This document shows positions 7,827 through 16,484 of a DNA stretch of 51,886 nucleotides, in pieces; position 1 is the stretch's first letter, and each line of letters begins with the position of its first letter. Source of the DNA: Pseudomonadota bacterium (GTDB taxonomy: Bacteria > Pseudomonadota > Gammaproteobacteria > Xanthomonadales > Xanthomonadaceae). Below the pieces are notes generated by a model that made no database searches, was not told where the DNA came from, and worked only from the letters and a program-made list of their open reading frames with translations. The position numbers and the translations under genes are program-made. The stretch is from contig JAEWFT010000036.1 of NCBI GenBank assembly GCA_023388715.1, positions 1 to 51,886 of the forward strand, read 5' to 3'.

Positions 7827-10171
7827 AACGGCAGCGCGAGACCCGGCTCCAGCGCCAGCAGCTGCTCGCGGAACGCCTGCTGGATGCGCGCCATCGCCGG
7901 CCGGGAATCGGCATCGAAGCGCATCACCAGTACCGGCGTCGTGTTGGAGGCGCGCACCAGGCCCCAGCCATCCGGCCAGTCCACCCGCATCCCGTCGATG
8001 GTGGTCGGGCGCGCGCCTTCGAACGCCGCCGCGGCGCGGAACCGTTCGACGAAGGCATGCGGATCGCCGCCCGGCGCTTCCACCTTGATCTCCGGCGTGG
8101 AGATGCCATCCGGCAATGCGGCGAACACGTCCTCGGCCGGCATGCCGTTGGCGTCGATGACCTCGAGCAGCCGCGCGGCCGCATAGATCCCGTCGTCGAA
8201 GCCGAACCAGCGCTCGGCGAAGAAGAAGTGACCGCTCATCTCGCCGGCCAGCGCGGCGTCGACCTCGCGCATCTTGCGCTTGATCAGCGAGTGCCCGGTC
8301 TTCCACATCAGCGGGCTGCCGCCGTGCTGCAGGATGTGGGTCGGCAGGCGCCCTGTGCACTTGACGTCATAGACGATCACCGCGCCCGGGTTGCGTTGCA
8401 GCACGTCGGCGGCGAACAGCATCAGCAGGCGATCGGGGAAGATGTTGACCCCCGCGCGGGTGACCACGCCCAGGCGGTCGCCGTCGCCATCGAAGGCGAT
8501 GCCGAGGTCGGCGTCCAGGCGCTCGACCATCTGCACCAGCGCCTTGAGGTTGTGCGGCTCGCTGGGATCGGGATGGTGGTTGGGGAAGGTGCCGTCGATC
8601 TCGCAGAACAGCGGGGTGACGTCGGCGCCGATCGCCTCCAGTACCCGCGGCCCGATCACGCCGGCAACCCCGTTGCCCGCATCCACCACCACCTTCAGCG
8701 GCGTGCCGAGTTGGATGTCGCCGGCGATGCGCTGCACGTAGTCCTCGCCGATGTCGCGCTCGACCAGGGTGCCGCGCGTCGACGCCTCGTGCAGGCGGCC
8801 GCCGGCAATGCGGTTGTAGAGGTCGGTGATCGCCTCGCCCGACAGCGTTTGCCCGCCGACCACGATCTTGAAGCCGTTGTAATCCGGCGGATTGTGGCTG
8901 CCGGTGATCGCCACGCCGCAGCCGGTACGCAGTTGGTAGCAGCCGAAATACACCACCGGGGTCGGCACCATCCCGATGTCGATCACCTTGCGCCCGGCCT
9001 TGCGCAGGCCGGCGACCAGCGCTTCCGACATCTCCGGGCCGGACAGGCGCCCGTCGCGGCCCACCACGATGTCCTGCAGCCCCTGGTCGGCCATCACCGA
9101 CCCGATCGCCTGGCCAATCAGTTCGGCCACGCCCGCGTCCAGCGACTGCCCGACCACGCCGCGGATGTCGTAGGCGCGGAAGATGCCGGGATCGACCGCG
9201 GCGGCGGCGGCCGGCACCGGGGCTGCCGGCGCTTCGGGAGGCTTGGGTGCAATCGGCGGCGGCAGTTCGCGCGCGATGTCGGCAAGCGTCTGCGGCGCTT
9301 CCTCGACGATCCCCCCCGCCTGGGCGAGCAAGCGCGGGCGCAGGCCCAGCCACAGCCACGCCGCGAGCAGCAGCAGTCCCGCCCCCAGCGCGGCGGCGAG
9401 CATGCCGCCCAGGGCGAACGGCGTGGCCATCGGGTCCGTGGTCGCCGCGGCCACCCGCAGATCGCTGCCAGGGACCTTGACCGCCATGCCTTCGGCGACC
9501 GTGTTTAGTGCGGCATCGCCGCGCTCGATCACGTTGCCGCTGCCCTGCCGCAGCGCGAGGTAGGTGCCGCCCGGCACGCTTGCGCCTTCGATGCCAGCGA
9601 CGACGCTGGCCAGGGGCAGCTCGACGTAGGCCAGCTGCGGCGCCGCGCCGGACGCCACCGGCGCCGCCATCGCCAGCGCGCGCCGATCGCCGGTACCCAC
9701 GATGCGGATTGCCGTCTCGCCGCTGGCCAGCGCGGCCTCGGCCACCGCCAGCGTGCCGTAACCGCTGCCGGGCAGGCCCGCGTACCCGGCCTCCAGCGTA
9801 GCCGGCCACAGCTCCGCGCGTTGCACGTCGGCCCAGTCGCGCTTGAGCGCCGCAACCGCGGCGGCGGTATCGCCCGCTTCCGCCGCCGCCTGGAACGCGC
9901 TCGACCGCAAGTGCCGGTCCAGCTGCTGGCGCTGGTCGGCAAGGGTGCGGCCAACCGCCGCCACCGCCGCGTCGCGCGCGCGCTCGACACCCGCCGCACG
10001 CGCGTCGTCGCGCATGCGCACGCCGCCGGTGACCAGCAGCCATGCCCCGAGCAGCGCCAGCAGCGCCGCCAGCGCCGGCAGCAGGCGCGCCGCCTGCCGT
10101 GGATCCATCCTGCGCGCCGACCCGCCGTCGCCCGTCATCGCGTCGGTTCCGCGCTTGCCGCGTCCTGCCAT
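7823..10171 (-). CDS. algC: Phosphomannomutase/phosphoglucomutase with membrane-anchored N-terminal domain
   Basis: Interconverts the 6- and 1-phosphates of mannose and glucose for exopolysaccharide and LPS sugar nucleotides (alpha-D-phosphohexomutase family). The 782-residue product has a cytoplasmic N-tail, TM1 (about 27-49), a region of about 200 residues predicted periplasmic, TM2 (about 252-276), a Pro/Ala linker, and the mutase from about 328. Catalytic Ser425 is in TGSHNP, the metal loop is DGDGDR at 561-566, and the sugar loop is GEMSGH. Start chosen at 10171 because AAGGGG precedes it by 6 nt; ATG at 10177 is an alternative. It follows dut, as in Pseudomonas. Confidence 0.93.
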   Translation of the reverse strand: MAGRGKRGTDAMTGDGGSARRMDPRQAARLLPALAALLALLGAWLLVTGGVRMRDDARAAGVERARDAAVAAVGRTLADQRQQLDRHLRSSAFQAAAEAGDTAAAVAALKRDWADVQRAELWPATLEAGYAGLPGSGYGTLAVAEAALASGETAIRIVGTGDRRALAMAAPVASGAAPQLAYVELPLASVVAGIEGASVPGGTYLALRQGSGNVIERGDAALNTVAEGMAVKVPGSDLRVAAATTDPMATPFALGGMLAAALGAGLLLLAAWLWLGLRPRLLAQAGGIVEEAPQTLADIARELPPPIAPKPPEAPAAPVPAAAAAVDPGIFRAYDIRGVVGQSLDAGVAELIGQAIGSVMADQGLQDIVVGRDGRLSGPEMSEALVAGLRKAGRKVIDIGMVPTPVVYFGCYQLRTGCGVAITGSHNPPDYNGFKIVVGGQTLSGEAITDLYNRIAGGRLHEASTRGTLVERDIGEDYVQRIAGDIQLGTPLKVVVDAGNGVAGVIGPRVLEAIGADVTPLFCEIDGTFPNHHPDPSEPHNLKALVQMVERLDADLGIAFDGDGDRLGVVTRAGVNIFPDRLLMLFAADVLQRNPGAVIVYDVKCTGRLPTHILQHGGSPLMWKTGHSLIKRKMREVDAALAGEMSGHFFFAERWFGFDDGIYAAARLLEVIDANGMPAEDVFAALPDGISTPEIKVEAPGGDPHAFVERFRAAAAFEGARPTTIDGMRVDWPDGWGLVRASNTTPVLVMRFDADSRPAMARIQQAFREQLLALEPGLALPF

Positions 10172-10182
10172 CGTCATCCCCT

Positions 10183-10650
10183 TCAGCGCAGGCCGGTGTG
10201 GCCGAACCCGCCACTGCCACGCGCACTGTCTTCGAAAGTATCCACTACCTGCAGGCCGGCCCGCACGATCGGCAGCAGCACCAACTGCGCGATGCGATCG
10301 CCCGGCTCCAGCGTGTACGGCGCATGCCCGCGGTTCCACGCGCTGATCAACAGCGGCCCCTGGTAGTCGGCATCGATCAGCCCGGTGCCGTTGCCCAGCA
10401 CGATGCCGTGCCGGTGCCCCAGCCCGGAGCGCGGCAGGATCACCGCGCACAGCCCCGGGTCGGCAATGTGGATCGCAAGGCCAGACGGCACCAGCGCGGC
10501 CTGACCGGGCTGCAGTTGCAGGGGGGCGTCCAGCGCGGCGCGCAGGTCGAGGCCAGCGCTGGATGCGGTGGCATAGGTGGGCAAGGGCCACTCCCCGCCG
10601 AAGCGCGGATCCAGCAGCTTGACCTCCAGCGTGTGTTGCATCGGTTGCAT
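10183..10650 (-). CDS. dut: dUTP diphosphatase
   Basis: Homotrimeric dUTPase that hydrolyses dUTP to dUMP, keeping uracil out of DNA and supplying thymidylate synthesis. All five motifs are present in 155 residues: SSAGLDLRA, PRSGLG, GLIDADYQGPL with the catalytic Asp, GDRIAQLVL, and the C-terminal glycine-rich RGSGGFGHTG. The start codon directly abuts the coaB stop (no intervening bases), and algC follows within 11 nt, so this is a tightly coupled unit. Confidence 0.97.
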   Translation of the reverse strand: MQPMQHTLEVKLLDPRFGGEWPLPTYATASSAGLDLRAALDAPLQLQPGQAALVPSGLAIHIADPGLCAVILPRSGLGHRHGIVLGNGTGLIDADYQGPLLISAWNRGHAPYTLEPGDRIAQLVLLPIVRAGLQVVDTFEDSARGSGGFGHTGLR

Positions 10651-11325
10651 TCAGTCCTCCAGCCGGGCCGCGATGATGCCAAGCAGTTCGCGTGCCAGCA
10701 CGGTCTTGGGGGCAGGCCCGAGCGCCCGTTCTCCGCCGGCGTCGATCACCAGCAGCGCGTTCACGTCGGCCTCGAAGCCGCTGCCGGCCACGCCGACGCG
10801 GTTGGCGCAGATGATGTCGACGCGCTTGCGCTCGCGCTTGTCGCGCGCGTAGGCGGCGATGTTGCCGGTTTCCGCGGCGAAGCCCACCACCAGCCGCGGC
10901 CGGCGCGGGTGCGCGGCCACCTCGGCCAGGATGTCGCGGGTGCGCACCAGTTCCAGCTGCAGGGTGTCCTGCCCGGGCTGCTTCTTGAGCTTGCCTGGGG
11001 CGATGGCGCGTGGGGTGAAATCGGCGACCGCGGCGGCGCCGATATAGCAGTCGCACGCCATGTCGCGATCGTCGAGTTGCGCCATGACCGCCGCGTGCAT
11101 CTGCGCGGCGCTGCGCACGTCCAGCCGCTGCACGCCATCGGGCGTCGGCAGTTGCACCGGACCGGCCACCAGGCGCACCTGCGCACCAAGCCGCGCCGCC
11201 TCCGCGGCGATCGCGAACCCCATCTTGCCGCTGCTGCGGTTGCCGAGGAAACGCACCGGATCGATGTCCTCGTAGGTCGGCCCGGCGCTGACCACGACCC
11301 GGCGACCCGCCAGCACCGCCTTCAT
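10651..11325 (-). CDS. coaB: Phosphopantothenate-cysteine ligase (CoaB domain as separate ORF)
   Basis: Joins 4'-phosphopantothenate and cysteine using CTP in coenzyme A synthesis. The 224-residue ORF begins MKAVLAGRRVVVSAGPTYEDIDPVR, which is exactly where the CoaB half of the fused CoaBC protein starts. Family motifs NRSSGKMG, AAVADF, KLKK and GFAAET follow. Its ATG overlaps the stop of coaC (ATGA, 11322-11325). In most gammaproteobacteria these two halves form one polypeptide of about 400 residues; here they are in different frames. Either a real split with translational coupling or a frameshift. Confidence 0.88.
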   Translation of the reverse strand: MKAVLAGRRVVVSAGPTYEDIDPVRFLGNRSSGKMGFAIAAEAARLGAQVRLVAGPVQLPTPDGVQRLDVRSAAQMHAAVMAQLDDRDMACDCYIGAAAVADFTPRAIAPGKLKKQPGQDTLQLELVRTRDILAEVAAHPRRPRLVVGFAAETGNIAAYARDKRERKRVDIICANRVGVAGSGFEADVNALLVIDAGGERALGPAPKTVLARELLGIIAARLED

Positions 11326-11873
11326 TCGGCGTCCGCCAGCGCGGCGACGATCTCCAGCGGCTCGGCCATCCGCCCCGGTCCCGACTCGCCTTCCGCCAGC
11401 GGCCCGTCGTCGGGGCCGACCAGCGACGCGCCGCGCGCCAGCAGGGTCTGCACGTTGGCCTGGGTGGCGGGGTGGCGCCACATGCGGTGGTTCATCGCCG
11501 GGGCGAGCAGGATCGGCGCATCGGTGGCCAGGCACAGGGTGCTCACCAGGTCGTCGGCCAGGCCATGCGCGAGCCTGGCGATGGTGTTGGCGGTGGCCGG
11601 CGCGATCACCACGCGCTGCGCCCAGCCGGCCAGCTCGAGGTGACCCATCGCGGCCTCCGCTTGCGCGTCCCACAGCGACACCCGCACCGGGCGGTGGGTG
11701 AGCGCCTGGAAGGTCTGTGCGCCCACGAAGCGCTGGGCGCTATCGGTCATCGCCACCTGTACCTCGGCGCCGGCGTCGCGCAGTCGGCGCACCAGCTCGG
11801 CGGCCTTGTAGGCGGCGATGCCGCCGCAGACGCAGAGCAGGATCCGCGTGTCGCGCAGGGAGGCGGCGGGCAT
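11322..11873 (-). CDS. coaC: Phosphopantothenoylcysteine decarboxylase (CoaC domain as separate ORF)
   Basis: FMN-dependent decarboxylase giving 4'-phosphopantetheine, second half of the CoaBC reaction. In 183 residues it shows CVCGGIAAYKA (flavin/phosphate binding), APATANTIA, and PAMNHRMW. The C-terminal substrate clamp reads LAEGESGPGRM, where the E. coli enzyme has ACGDVGPGRM; the conserved Cys (Cys158 in E. coli) is therefore Glu here. The frame ends at TGA overlapping the coaB ATG. A weak AGGA lies upstream of the start. Divergent from radC. Confidence 0.88.
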   Translation of the reverse strand: MPAASLRDTRILLCVCGGIAAYKAAELVRRLRDAGAEVQVAMTDSAQRFVGAQTFQALTHRPVRVSLWDAQAEAAMGHLELAGWAQRVVIAPATANTIARLAHGLADDLVSTLCLATDAPILLAPAMNHRMWRHPATQANVQTLLARGASLVGPDDGPLAEGESGPGRMAEPLEIVAALADAE

Positions 11874-11969
11874 TGGCCGTTTTCCTGACCGTGGAGAGGG
11901 CGGTCAGCTTACCCGATGCTCACCTGCCGCCTGATCGCCGCCGTGGCGCGGGAAGGTCAACCTGCGGCC

Positions 11970-12644
11970 ATGCACATCCGCGACTGGCCCACCGCCGAAC
12001 GTCCCCGCGAGAAGCTGCTGGCACGCGGCCCCGGCGCCCTGTCGGACGCGGAGTTGCTCGCGATCTTCCTCGGCTCCGGCACCGCCGGACGCGACGCGGT
12101 CGCGGGCGCCCGCGGCCTGCTGGCCGAGCAGGGCGGCCTTCGCCGGCTGCTGGACCGCGACGCCAGGTCGCTGACCGCCCTGCATGGGATCGGGCCGGCG
12201 CGGGCCTGCGCGCTGGCGGCGGCCCTGGAGCTGGGCCATCGCCACCTGGCGGCGCAGCTGGAACGCGGCGAAGCGCTGTCCGACCCGGCCGCCGCCGGAC
12301 GCTACATCGCTCAGCGCCTGCGCGGGTTGGCGCATGAAGTGTTCGTGGTGCTGTACCTCGACACCCGCCATCGCGCGCTGGGCTTCGAGGAGCTGTTCCG
12401 CGGCAGCATCGATGGCGCCGAGGTGCATCCGCGCACGGTGGTGGAGCGTGCGCTGGCGCAGGGCGCGGCGGCGGTGATCGTCGGCCACAACCATCCCAGC
12501 GGCAATCCCGAGCCCAGCGCCGCCGACCGCGCGGTCACTGCCCGCCTCAAGCAAGCACTCGCGCTGGTGGACGTGCGGCTGCTCGACCACTTCGTGATTG
12601 GCGATGGCCCGCCGGTGTCGCTGGCGGCGCGCGGGATGGTGTGA
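11970..12644 (+). CDS. radC: RadC-family JAB/MPN protein
   Basis: Putative metallo-isopeptidase fold of unsettled cellular role, named for DNA repair. The start is taken at MHIRDWPTAERPREKLL (224 residues) because this is the usual RadC N-terminus; an in-frame ATG 54 nt earlier is possible. A helix-hairpin-helix region (LTALHGIGPARA) is followed by the MPN domain with the metal motif HNHPSGNPEPSAAD near the C-terminus. The place beside coaBC-dut is the same as in many gammaproteobacteria. Confidence 0.93.
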   Translation: MHIRDWPTAERPREKLLARGPGALSDAELLAIFLGSGTAGRDAVAGARGLLAEQGGLRRLLDRDARSLTALHGIGPARACALAAALELGHRHLAAQLERGEALSDPAAAGRYIAQRLRGLAHEVFVVLYLDTRHRALGFEELFRGSIDGAEVHPRTVVERALAQGAAAVIVGHNHPSGNPEPSAADRAVTARLKQALALVDVRLLDHFVIGDGPPVSLAARGMV

Positions 12645-12724
12645 GCGCGCGCATCGCGGGAACCCGCCGCCTCGGCCGGGCCGAATGGCGTTGGCGGGCC
12701 GCGGGAGCGCCGCAGCGCGTCGCG

Positions 12725-12730
12725 TACAAT
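12725..12730 (+). promoter_or_regulatory. -10 element upstream of argS
   Basis: TACAAT, the best -10 match in the 117-nt gap between radC and argS. It overlaps an in-frame ATG at 12729, which therefore would not be transcribed. This supports the GTG at 12762 as the argS start. Confidence 0.45.
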
Positions 12731-12761
12731 GCGTGGCCGTCGAACCGCATCGCCACGCCCC

Positions 12762-14462
12762 GTGAAAGCCCCGCTCCGCGCCCTGATCGCCCGCCTGGTC
12801 GAACAGGGCCTGTCCGCCCTGCGTGCCGCAGGCACCCTGCCCGCCGACCTCGCCACGCCCGACTTCACGGTCGAACGGCCCAAGGAACGCGCGCATGGCG
12901 ATTTCTCCACCAATGTCGCGATGCTGCTGGCGAAGGCGGCGCGCACCAATCCGCGCGCGCTGGCCCAGCAACTGGCCGATGCGCTGCCCGCCTCCGAGGC
13001 GATCGCCCGGGTGGAGATCGCCGGCCCCGGTTTCATCAACCTGCACCTGGCGCCGTCCGCCTGGCAGCAGCAGGTGCGCGACATCCACGAGGCCGGAGCG
13101 GCGTTCGGCCGCAACGCGTCCGGGCAGGGCGCCACGGTGGGTGTCGAGTACGTGTCCGCCAACCCTACCGGGCCGCTGCACGTGGGCCATGGCCGCGCCG
13201 GCGCCATCGGCGACTGCATCGCGCGGGTGCTGGCGGCCAACGGCTGGAACGTGCAGCGCGAGTTCTACTACAACGACGCCGGGGTGCAGATCGAGAACCT
13301 GGCGCGCTCGGTGCAAGCGCGCGCACGCGGGCTGGCGCCGGGCGACGCCGGCTGGCCGGCCGACGCCTACAACGGCGACTACATCGCCGACGTCGCCGCG
13401 GCCTACCTGCGCGGCGACAGCGTCGATGTCGACGGCCAGACCGTCACCGGCACGGATGATCCCGACGACCTCGATGCGATCCGCCGCTTCGCGGTGGCCG
13501 CGCTGCGACGCGAGCAGAACGCGGACCTCGCGGCCTTCGGCGTCGCGTTCGACCGCTACTTCCTGGAGTCCTCGCTGTACACCGACGGCAAGGTCGAGGA
13601 AACCGTGCGCGAACTCATCGCCAAGGGCCATACCTACGAGGAAGGCGGCGCGCTGTGGCTGCGCACCACCGACTTCGGCGACGACAAGGACCGCGTGATG
13701 CGCAAGTCCGACGGCAGCTACACCTATTTCGTGCCGGACGTCGCCTACCACCTGAGCAAGTGGCAGCGCGGCTACCAGCGCGCGGTGACCGAACTGGGCG
13801 CCGACCACCACGGCTCGCTGGCGCGCGTGCGCGCCGGGCTGCAAGCGCTGGATGTCGGCATCCCCGCGGGCTACCCGGACTATGTGCTGCACCAGATGGT
13901 GACGGTGATGCGCGGCGGCGAGGAGGTGAAGCTGTCCAAGCGCGCCGGCAGCTACCTGACCCTGCGCGACCTCGTCGACGAGGCCGGCCGCGATGCCACG
14001 CGCTGGTTCCTGGTCGCGCGCAAGCCGGATTCGCAGCTCACCTTCGACATCGACCTGGCGCGCAGCCAGTCGAACGACAACCCGGTGTACTACGTGCAGT
14101 ACGCGCATGCGCGGGTCTGCAGCCTGCTGCGGCAGGCGGGCGAAAAGGGCATGGCCCACGACCCCGCGCGCGGCGCGGCGGCGCTGCACCTGCTGGATGA
14201 CGCGCCCGCGCTGGAACTGATGCGGGAACTGTCGCGCTACCCGGACGTGGTGGAGGCGGCGGGCAGCGCGCTGGAGCCGCACCTCGTCGCGCAATACCTG
14301 CGCGAGGCCGCGACCGCCTTCCACGGCTGGTACCACGCCAGCCCGGTGCTGGTCGACGATGCCGGCGTGCGCGATGCACGGCTGGCGCTGGCGCTGGCGA
14401 CCCGCCAGGTGCTGGCGAACGGACTGGACCTACTGGGCGTTGGCGCCCCGCAAAGCATGTGA
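12762..14462 (+). CDS. argS: Arginyl-tRNA synthetase
   Basis: Class I aminoacyl-tRNA synthetase, cytoplasmic. 566 residues from a GTG start; the protein then begins VKAPLRALI, matching family N-termini, while the upstream ATG at 12729 overlaps a probable -10 box. Visible are FVERPK-like VERPKERAHGDFSTN, the HIGH-type motif HVGHGRAG after EYVSANPTGPL, YVQYAHARV, and the typical C-terminal anticodon-binding (DALR) region. A SPOR-domain protein follows after 13 nt. Confidence 0.95.
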   Translation: MKAPLRALIARLVEQGLSALRAAGTLPADLATPDFTVERPKERAHGDFSTNVAMLLAKAARTNPRALAQQLADALPASEAIARVEIAGPGFINLHLAPSAWQQQVRDIHEAGAAFGRNASGQGATVGVEYVSANPTGPLHVGHGRAGAIGDCIARVLAANGWNVQREFYYNDAGVQIENLARSVQARARGLAPGDAGWPADAYNGDYIADVAAAYLRGDSVDVDGQTVTGTDDPDDLDAIRRFAVAALRREQNADLAAFGVAFDRYFLESSLYTDGKVEETVRELIAKGHTYEEGGALWLRTTDFGDDKDRVMRKSDGSYTYFVPDVAYHLSKWQRGYQRAVTELGADHHGSLARVRAGLQALDVGIPAGYPDYVLHQMVTVMRGGEEVKLSKRAGSYLTLRDLVDEAGRDATRWFLVARKPDSQLTFDIDLARSQSNDNPVYYVQYAHARVCSLLRQAGEKGMAHDPARGAAALHLLDDAPALELMRELSRYPDVVEAAGSALEPHLVAQYLREAATAFHGWYHASPVLVDDAGVRDARLALALATRQVLANGLDLLGVGAPQSM

Positions 14463-14475
14463 TGGAGATCGACTG

Positions 14476-15258
14476 ATGGCGGCAAGGCGAGGCAAGTCGC
14501 AGGCACGGCGCAACCAATCCAACGGCCTCCCCGGCTGGGCCTGGCTGGTGCTGGGCATCCTGATCACCCTGGCGGTGGTGCTGGCGGCACCCCGCCTGCT
14601 GAAGTCGGATGGCAGCGGCGATGGCTTCTTCCGGCCGCGCGCGAACCCGGATGCACTGCCGGCCGCGGTCGGTGAGGGCGGCGAGCCGATCGCGCCGGAT
14701 ACGGCCCCCGCTTCCGCCGGCGGCGCCGCGGCCCCGGCCGACGCCAAGCCGAAGCCCACCTACGACTTCTACACCCTGCTGCCGGGCGAGGAAGTGGCGA
14801 TGACCGACGCGGAGCTGGCGGCCAGCGCGCGCGCCGAAGGCGAGGCGCAGGCCAAGGCCGCGCAACAGGCGGCGGCTGCGGCCACCGCCGCGGCGGCCGG
14901 TGAAAGCCAGCCCGGGCTGCCAGCGCTGTTGCCGGAGCCCAGTGCGCCGGCCGCGGGCGCCACGCCCGCGCCGAGCGACACCGTCGCCGGTGCTCCGCCG
15001 GCGCCGCCCGAGGCCGACAGCACGGACGCCCGCTACATCCTGCAGGCGGGCGCGTTCGGGGCGTCGGGCGATGCCGAGGCGGTGAAGGCCAAGATCGCCC
15101 TGCTGGGCCTGAACGCGCGGGTCGAGTCCGCGCAGATCGGCGACAAGACCGTGTACCGCGTCCGCATGGGCCCGTACGGCACCGCCTCGGAACTGGCCGA
15201 CGCCAAGGCCAAGCTCTCCAGCGGCGGGCTGCCGGCGATGGCGGTCAAGACCAACTAA
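14476..15258 (+). CDS. SPOR-domain protein, FtsN-like
   Basis: Single-pass inner-membrane protein with a periplasmic SPOR domain, which binds denuded septal glycan. 260 residues: basic cytoplasmic tail (MAARRGKSQARR), one membrane segment (about 20-40), a long Ala/Pro-rich linker, and a C-terminal SPOR domain from about residue 183 (YILQAGAFG, then VYRVRMGPYG). The position after argS is conserved in Xanthomonadales. Role in division is inferred from domain and context. Confidence 0.85.
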   Translation: MAARRGKSQARRNQSNGLPGWAWLVLGILITLAVVLAAPRLLKSDGSGDGFFRPRANPDALPAAVGEGGEPIAPDTAPASAGGAAAPADAKPKPTYDFYTLLPGEEVAMTDAELAASARAEGEAQAKAAQQAAAAATAAAAGESQPGLPALLPEPSAPAAGATPAPSDTVAGAPPAPPEADSTDARYILQAGAFGASGDAEAVKAKIALLGLNARVESAQIGDKTVYRVRMGPYGTASELADAKAKLSSGGLPAMAVKTN

Positions 15259-15278
15259 GGTCGCGCCGACCACGGCCG

Positions 15279-15284
15279 TACAAT
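15279..15284 (+). promoter_or_regulatory. -10 element placed for a leaderless ydfG transcript
   Basis: TACAAT followed by exactly 6 nt (GCGGGG) and the ATG at 15291. Transcription would begin at or next to the start codon. There is no clear -35 hexamer. Confidence 0.5.
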
Positions 15285-15290
15285 GCGGGG

Positions 15291-16049
15291 ATGGAGACCT
15301 CGCCCCGCACCGCCCTGATCACCGGCGCCACCGCCGGCTTCGGCCGCGCCGCCGCGCGCCGCTTCGCCGCCGGCGGCTGGCAGGTCATCGCCACCGGCCG
15401 CCGCGGCGACCGCCTGGCTGCCTTGCGGGCCGAACTCGGCGAGGCGCTGCACCCGGCCTGCTTCGACATCCGCGACGAAGTGGCGATGCGCGCCGCGCTC
15501 GAGGCGCTCCCGGAGCGCTTCCGCGGGATCGACCTGGTGGTCAACAACGCCGGCCTCGCGCAGGGCACCCGGCCGGCGCAGGACGCGCAGCTGTCGGACT
15601 GGAAAACCATGATCGACACCAACGTGACCGCGCTGGTGACGCTGACCCACGCCCTGCTGCCGACGCTCATCGCGCGCAGGGGCGCGATCATCAACATCAG
15701 TTCCACCGCGGCGCGCTATCCCTATGCCGGCGGCAACGCCTACGGCGGCACCAAGGCGTTCGTCAGCCAGTTCTCGCTGGGCCTGCGCGCGGACCTGCAC
15801 GGCACCGGCGTGCGGGTCACCGCGATCGAGCCGGGGATGGCGGAAACCGAATTCACCGTGGTCCGCACCCACGGCGACCAGGCCGCCTCCGACGCGCTGT
15901 ATGGCGGTGCGCACCCCATGACCGCCGAGGACATCGCCGACACCCTCTACTGGGTCGCCAGCCTGCCATCGCACATCAACATCAACCGCATCGAGCTGAT
16001 GCCGACCTCGCAGTCGTTCGCGGGCTTCCAGGTGCACCGCGCCGGCTGA
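15291..16049 (+). CDS. YdfG-like short-chain dehydrogenase
   Basis: NADP-dependent short-chain dehydrogenase/reductase of 252 residues. Glycine motif TGATAGFG (residues 11-18), NNAG, catalytic Ser in ISSTAARYPYAGGNAYGGTK with YxxxK. The C-terminal MPTSQSFAGFQVHR is the hallmark of the YdfG group (L-allo-threonine / 3-hydroxy acid dehydrogenase, malonic semialdehyde reductase). Convergent with the cupin gene. Exact substrate unknown. Confidence 0.85.
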   Translation: METSPRTALITGATAGFGRAAARRFAAGGWQVIATGRRGDRLAALRAELGEALHPACFDIRDEVAMRAALEALPERFRGIDLVVNNAGLAQGTRPAQDAQLSDWKTMIDTNVTALVTLTHALLPTLIARRGAIINISSTAARYPYAGGNAYGGTKAFVSQFSLGLRADLHGTGVRVTAIEPGMAETEFTVVRTHGDQAASDALYGGAHPMTAEDIADTLYWVASLPSHININRIELMPTSQSFAGFQVHRAG

Positions 16050-16062
16050 GCCGGCAACGGGG

Positions 16063-16464
16063 TCACTCGGTGGTGGTGCCGTCGAACTGCTCGTCCTCGT
16101 GGCGCGCCTCGGCCTCCGCCTTGGTCGACTGCACTACCCCGTCCTTGTGCTCCGGGGGGCCGTACAGGGTGTAGAAGCGCAACGGCTCCTTGCCGGTGTT
16201 GATCACGTTGTGGCGGGCGCCGGCGGGGACGATGACGGCATCGTCGTCCTCCACCTCGTGCGCCACCCCGTCGATCTCCACCATGCCCTCGCCATCCTCG
16301 AAGCGGAAGAACTGGTCGATGTCCTCGTGCACCTCGGCACCGATCTCCTCCCCGGGCTGCAGGGTCATCAGCACCAGCTGCAGGTGCTTGCCGGTGTACA
16401 GCACGCGCCGGAAATCGTCGTTCGCGCCGGTGGCCTTCTCGATGTCGTCAACGTAACCCTTCAT
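16063..16464 (-). CDS. Small cupin-domain protein
   Basis: 133-residue single-domain cupin. The metal-binding motif is HEDIDQFFRFEDGEG in the first half and PAGARHNVINTG in the second. Start chosen at MKGYVDDIEK because GGAGAGAG lies 2-9 nt upstream; an in-frame ATG 24 nt earlier lacks such a site. It lies 20 nt downstream of speA, so it is probably the distal gene of the speA transcript. Substrate unknown. Confidence 0.8.
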   Translation of the reverse strand: MKGYVDDIEKATGANDDFRRVLYTGKHLQLVLMTLQPGEEIGAEVHEDIDQFFRFEDGEGMVEIDGVAHEVEDDDAVIVPAGARHNVINTGKEPLRFYTLYGPPEHKDGVVQSTKAEAEARHEDEQFDGTTTE

Positions 16465-16484
16465 CACTCTCTCCGTGGGGGTGG

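Noticed and set aside
10172..11056. N-terminal extension of the algC frame through dut and coaB
   Set aside because: It overlaps two well-supported genes in other frames, has no family similarity, and a Shine-Dalgarno marks the start near 10171.
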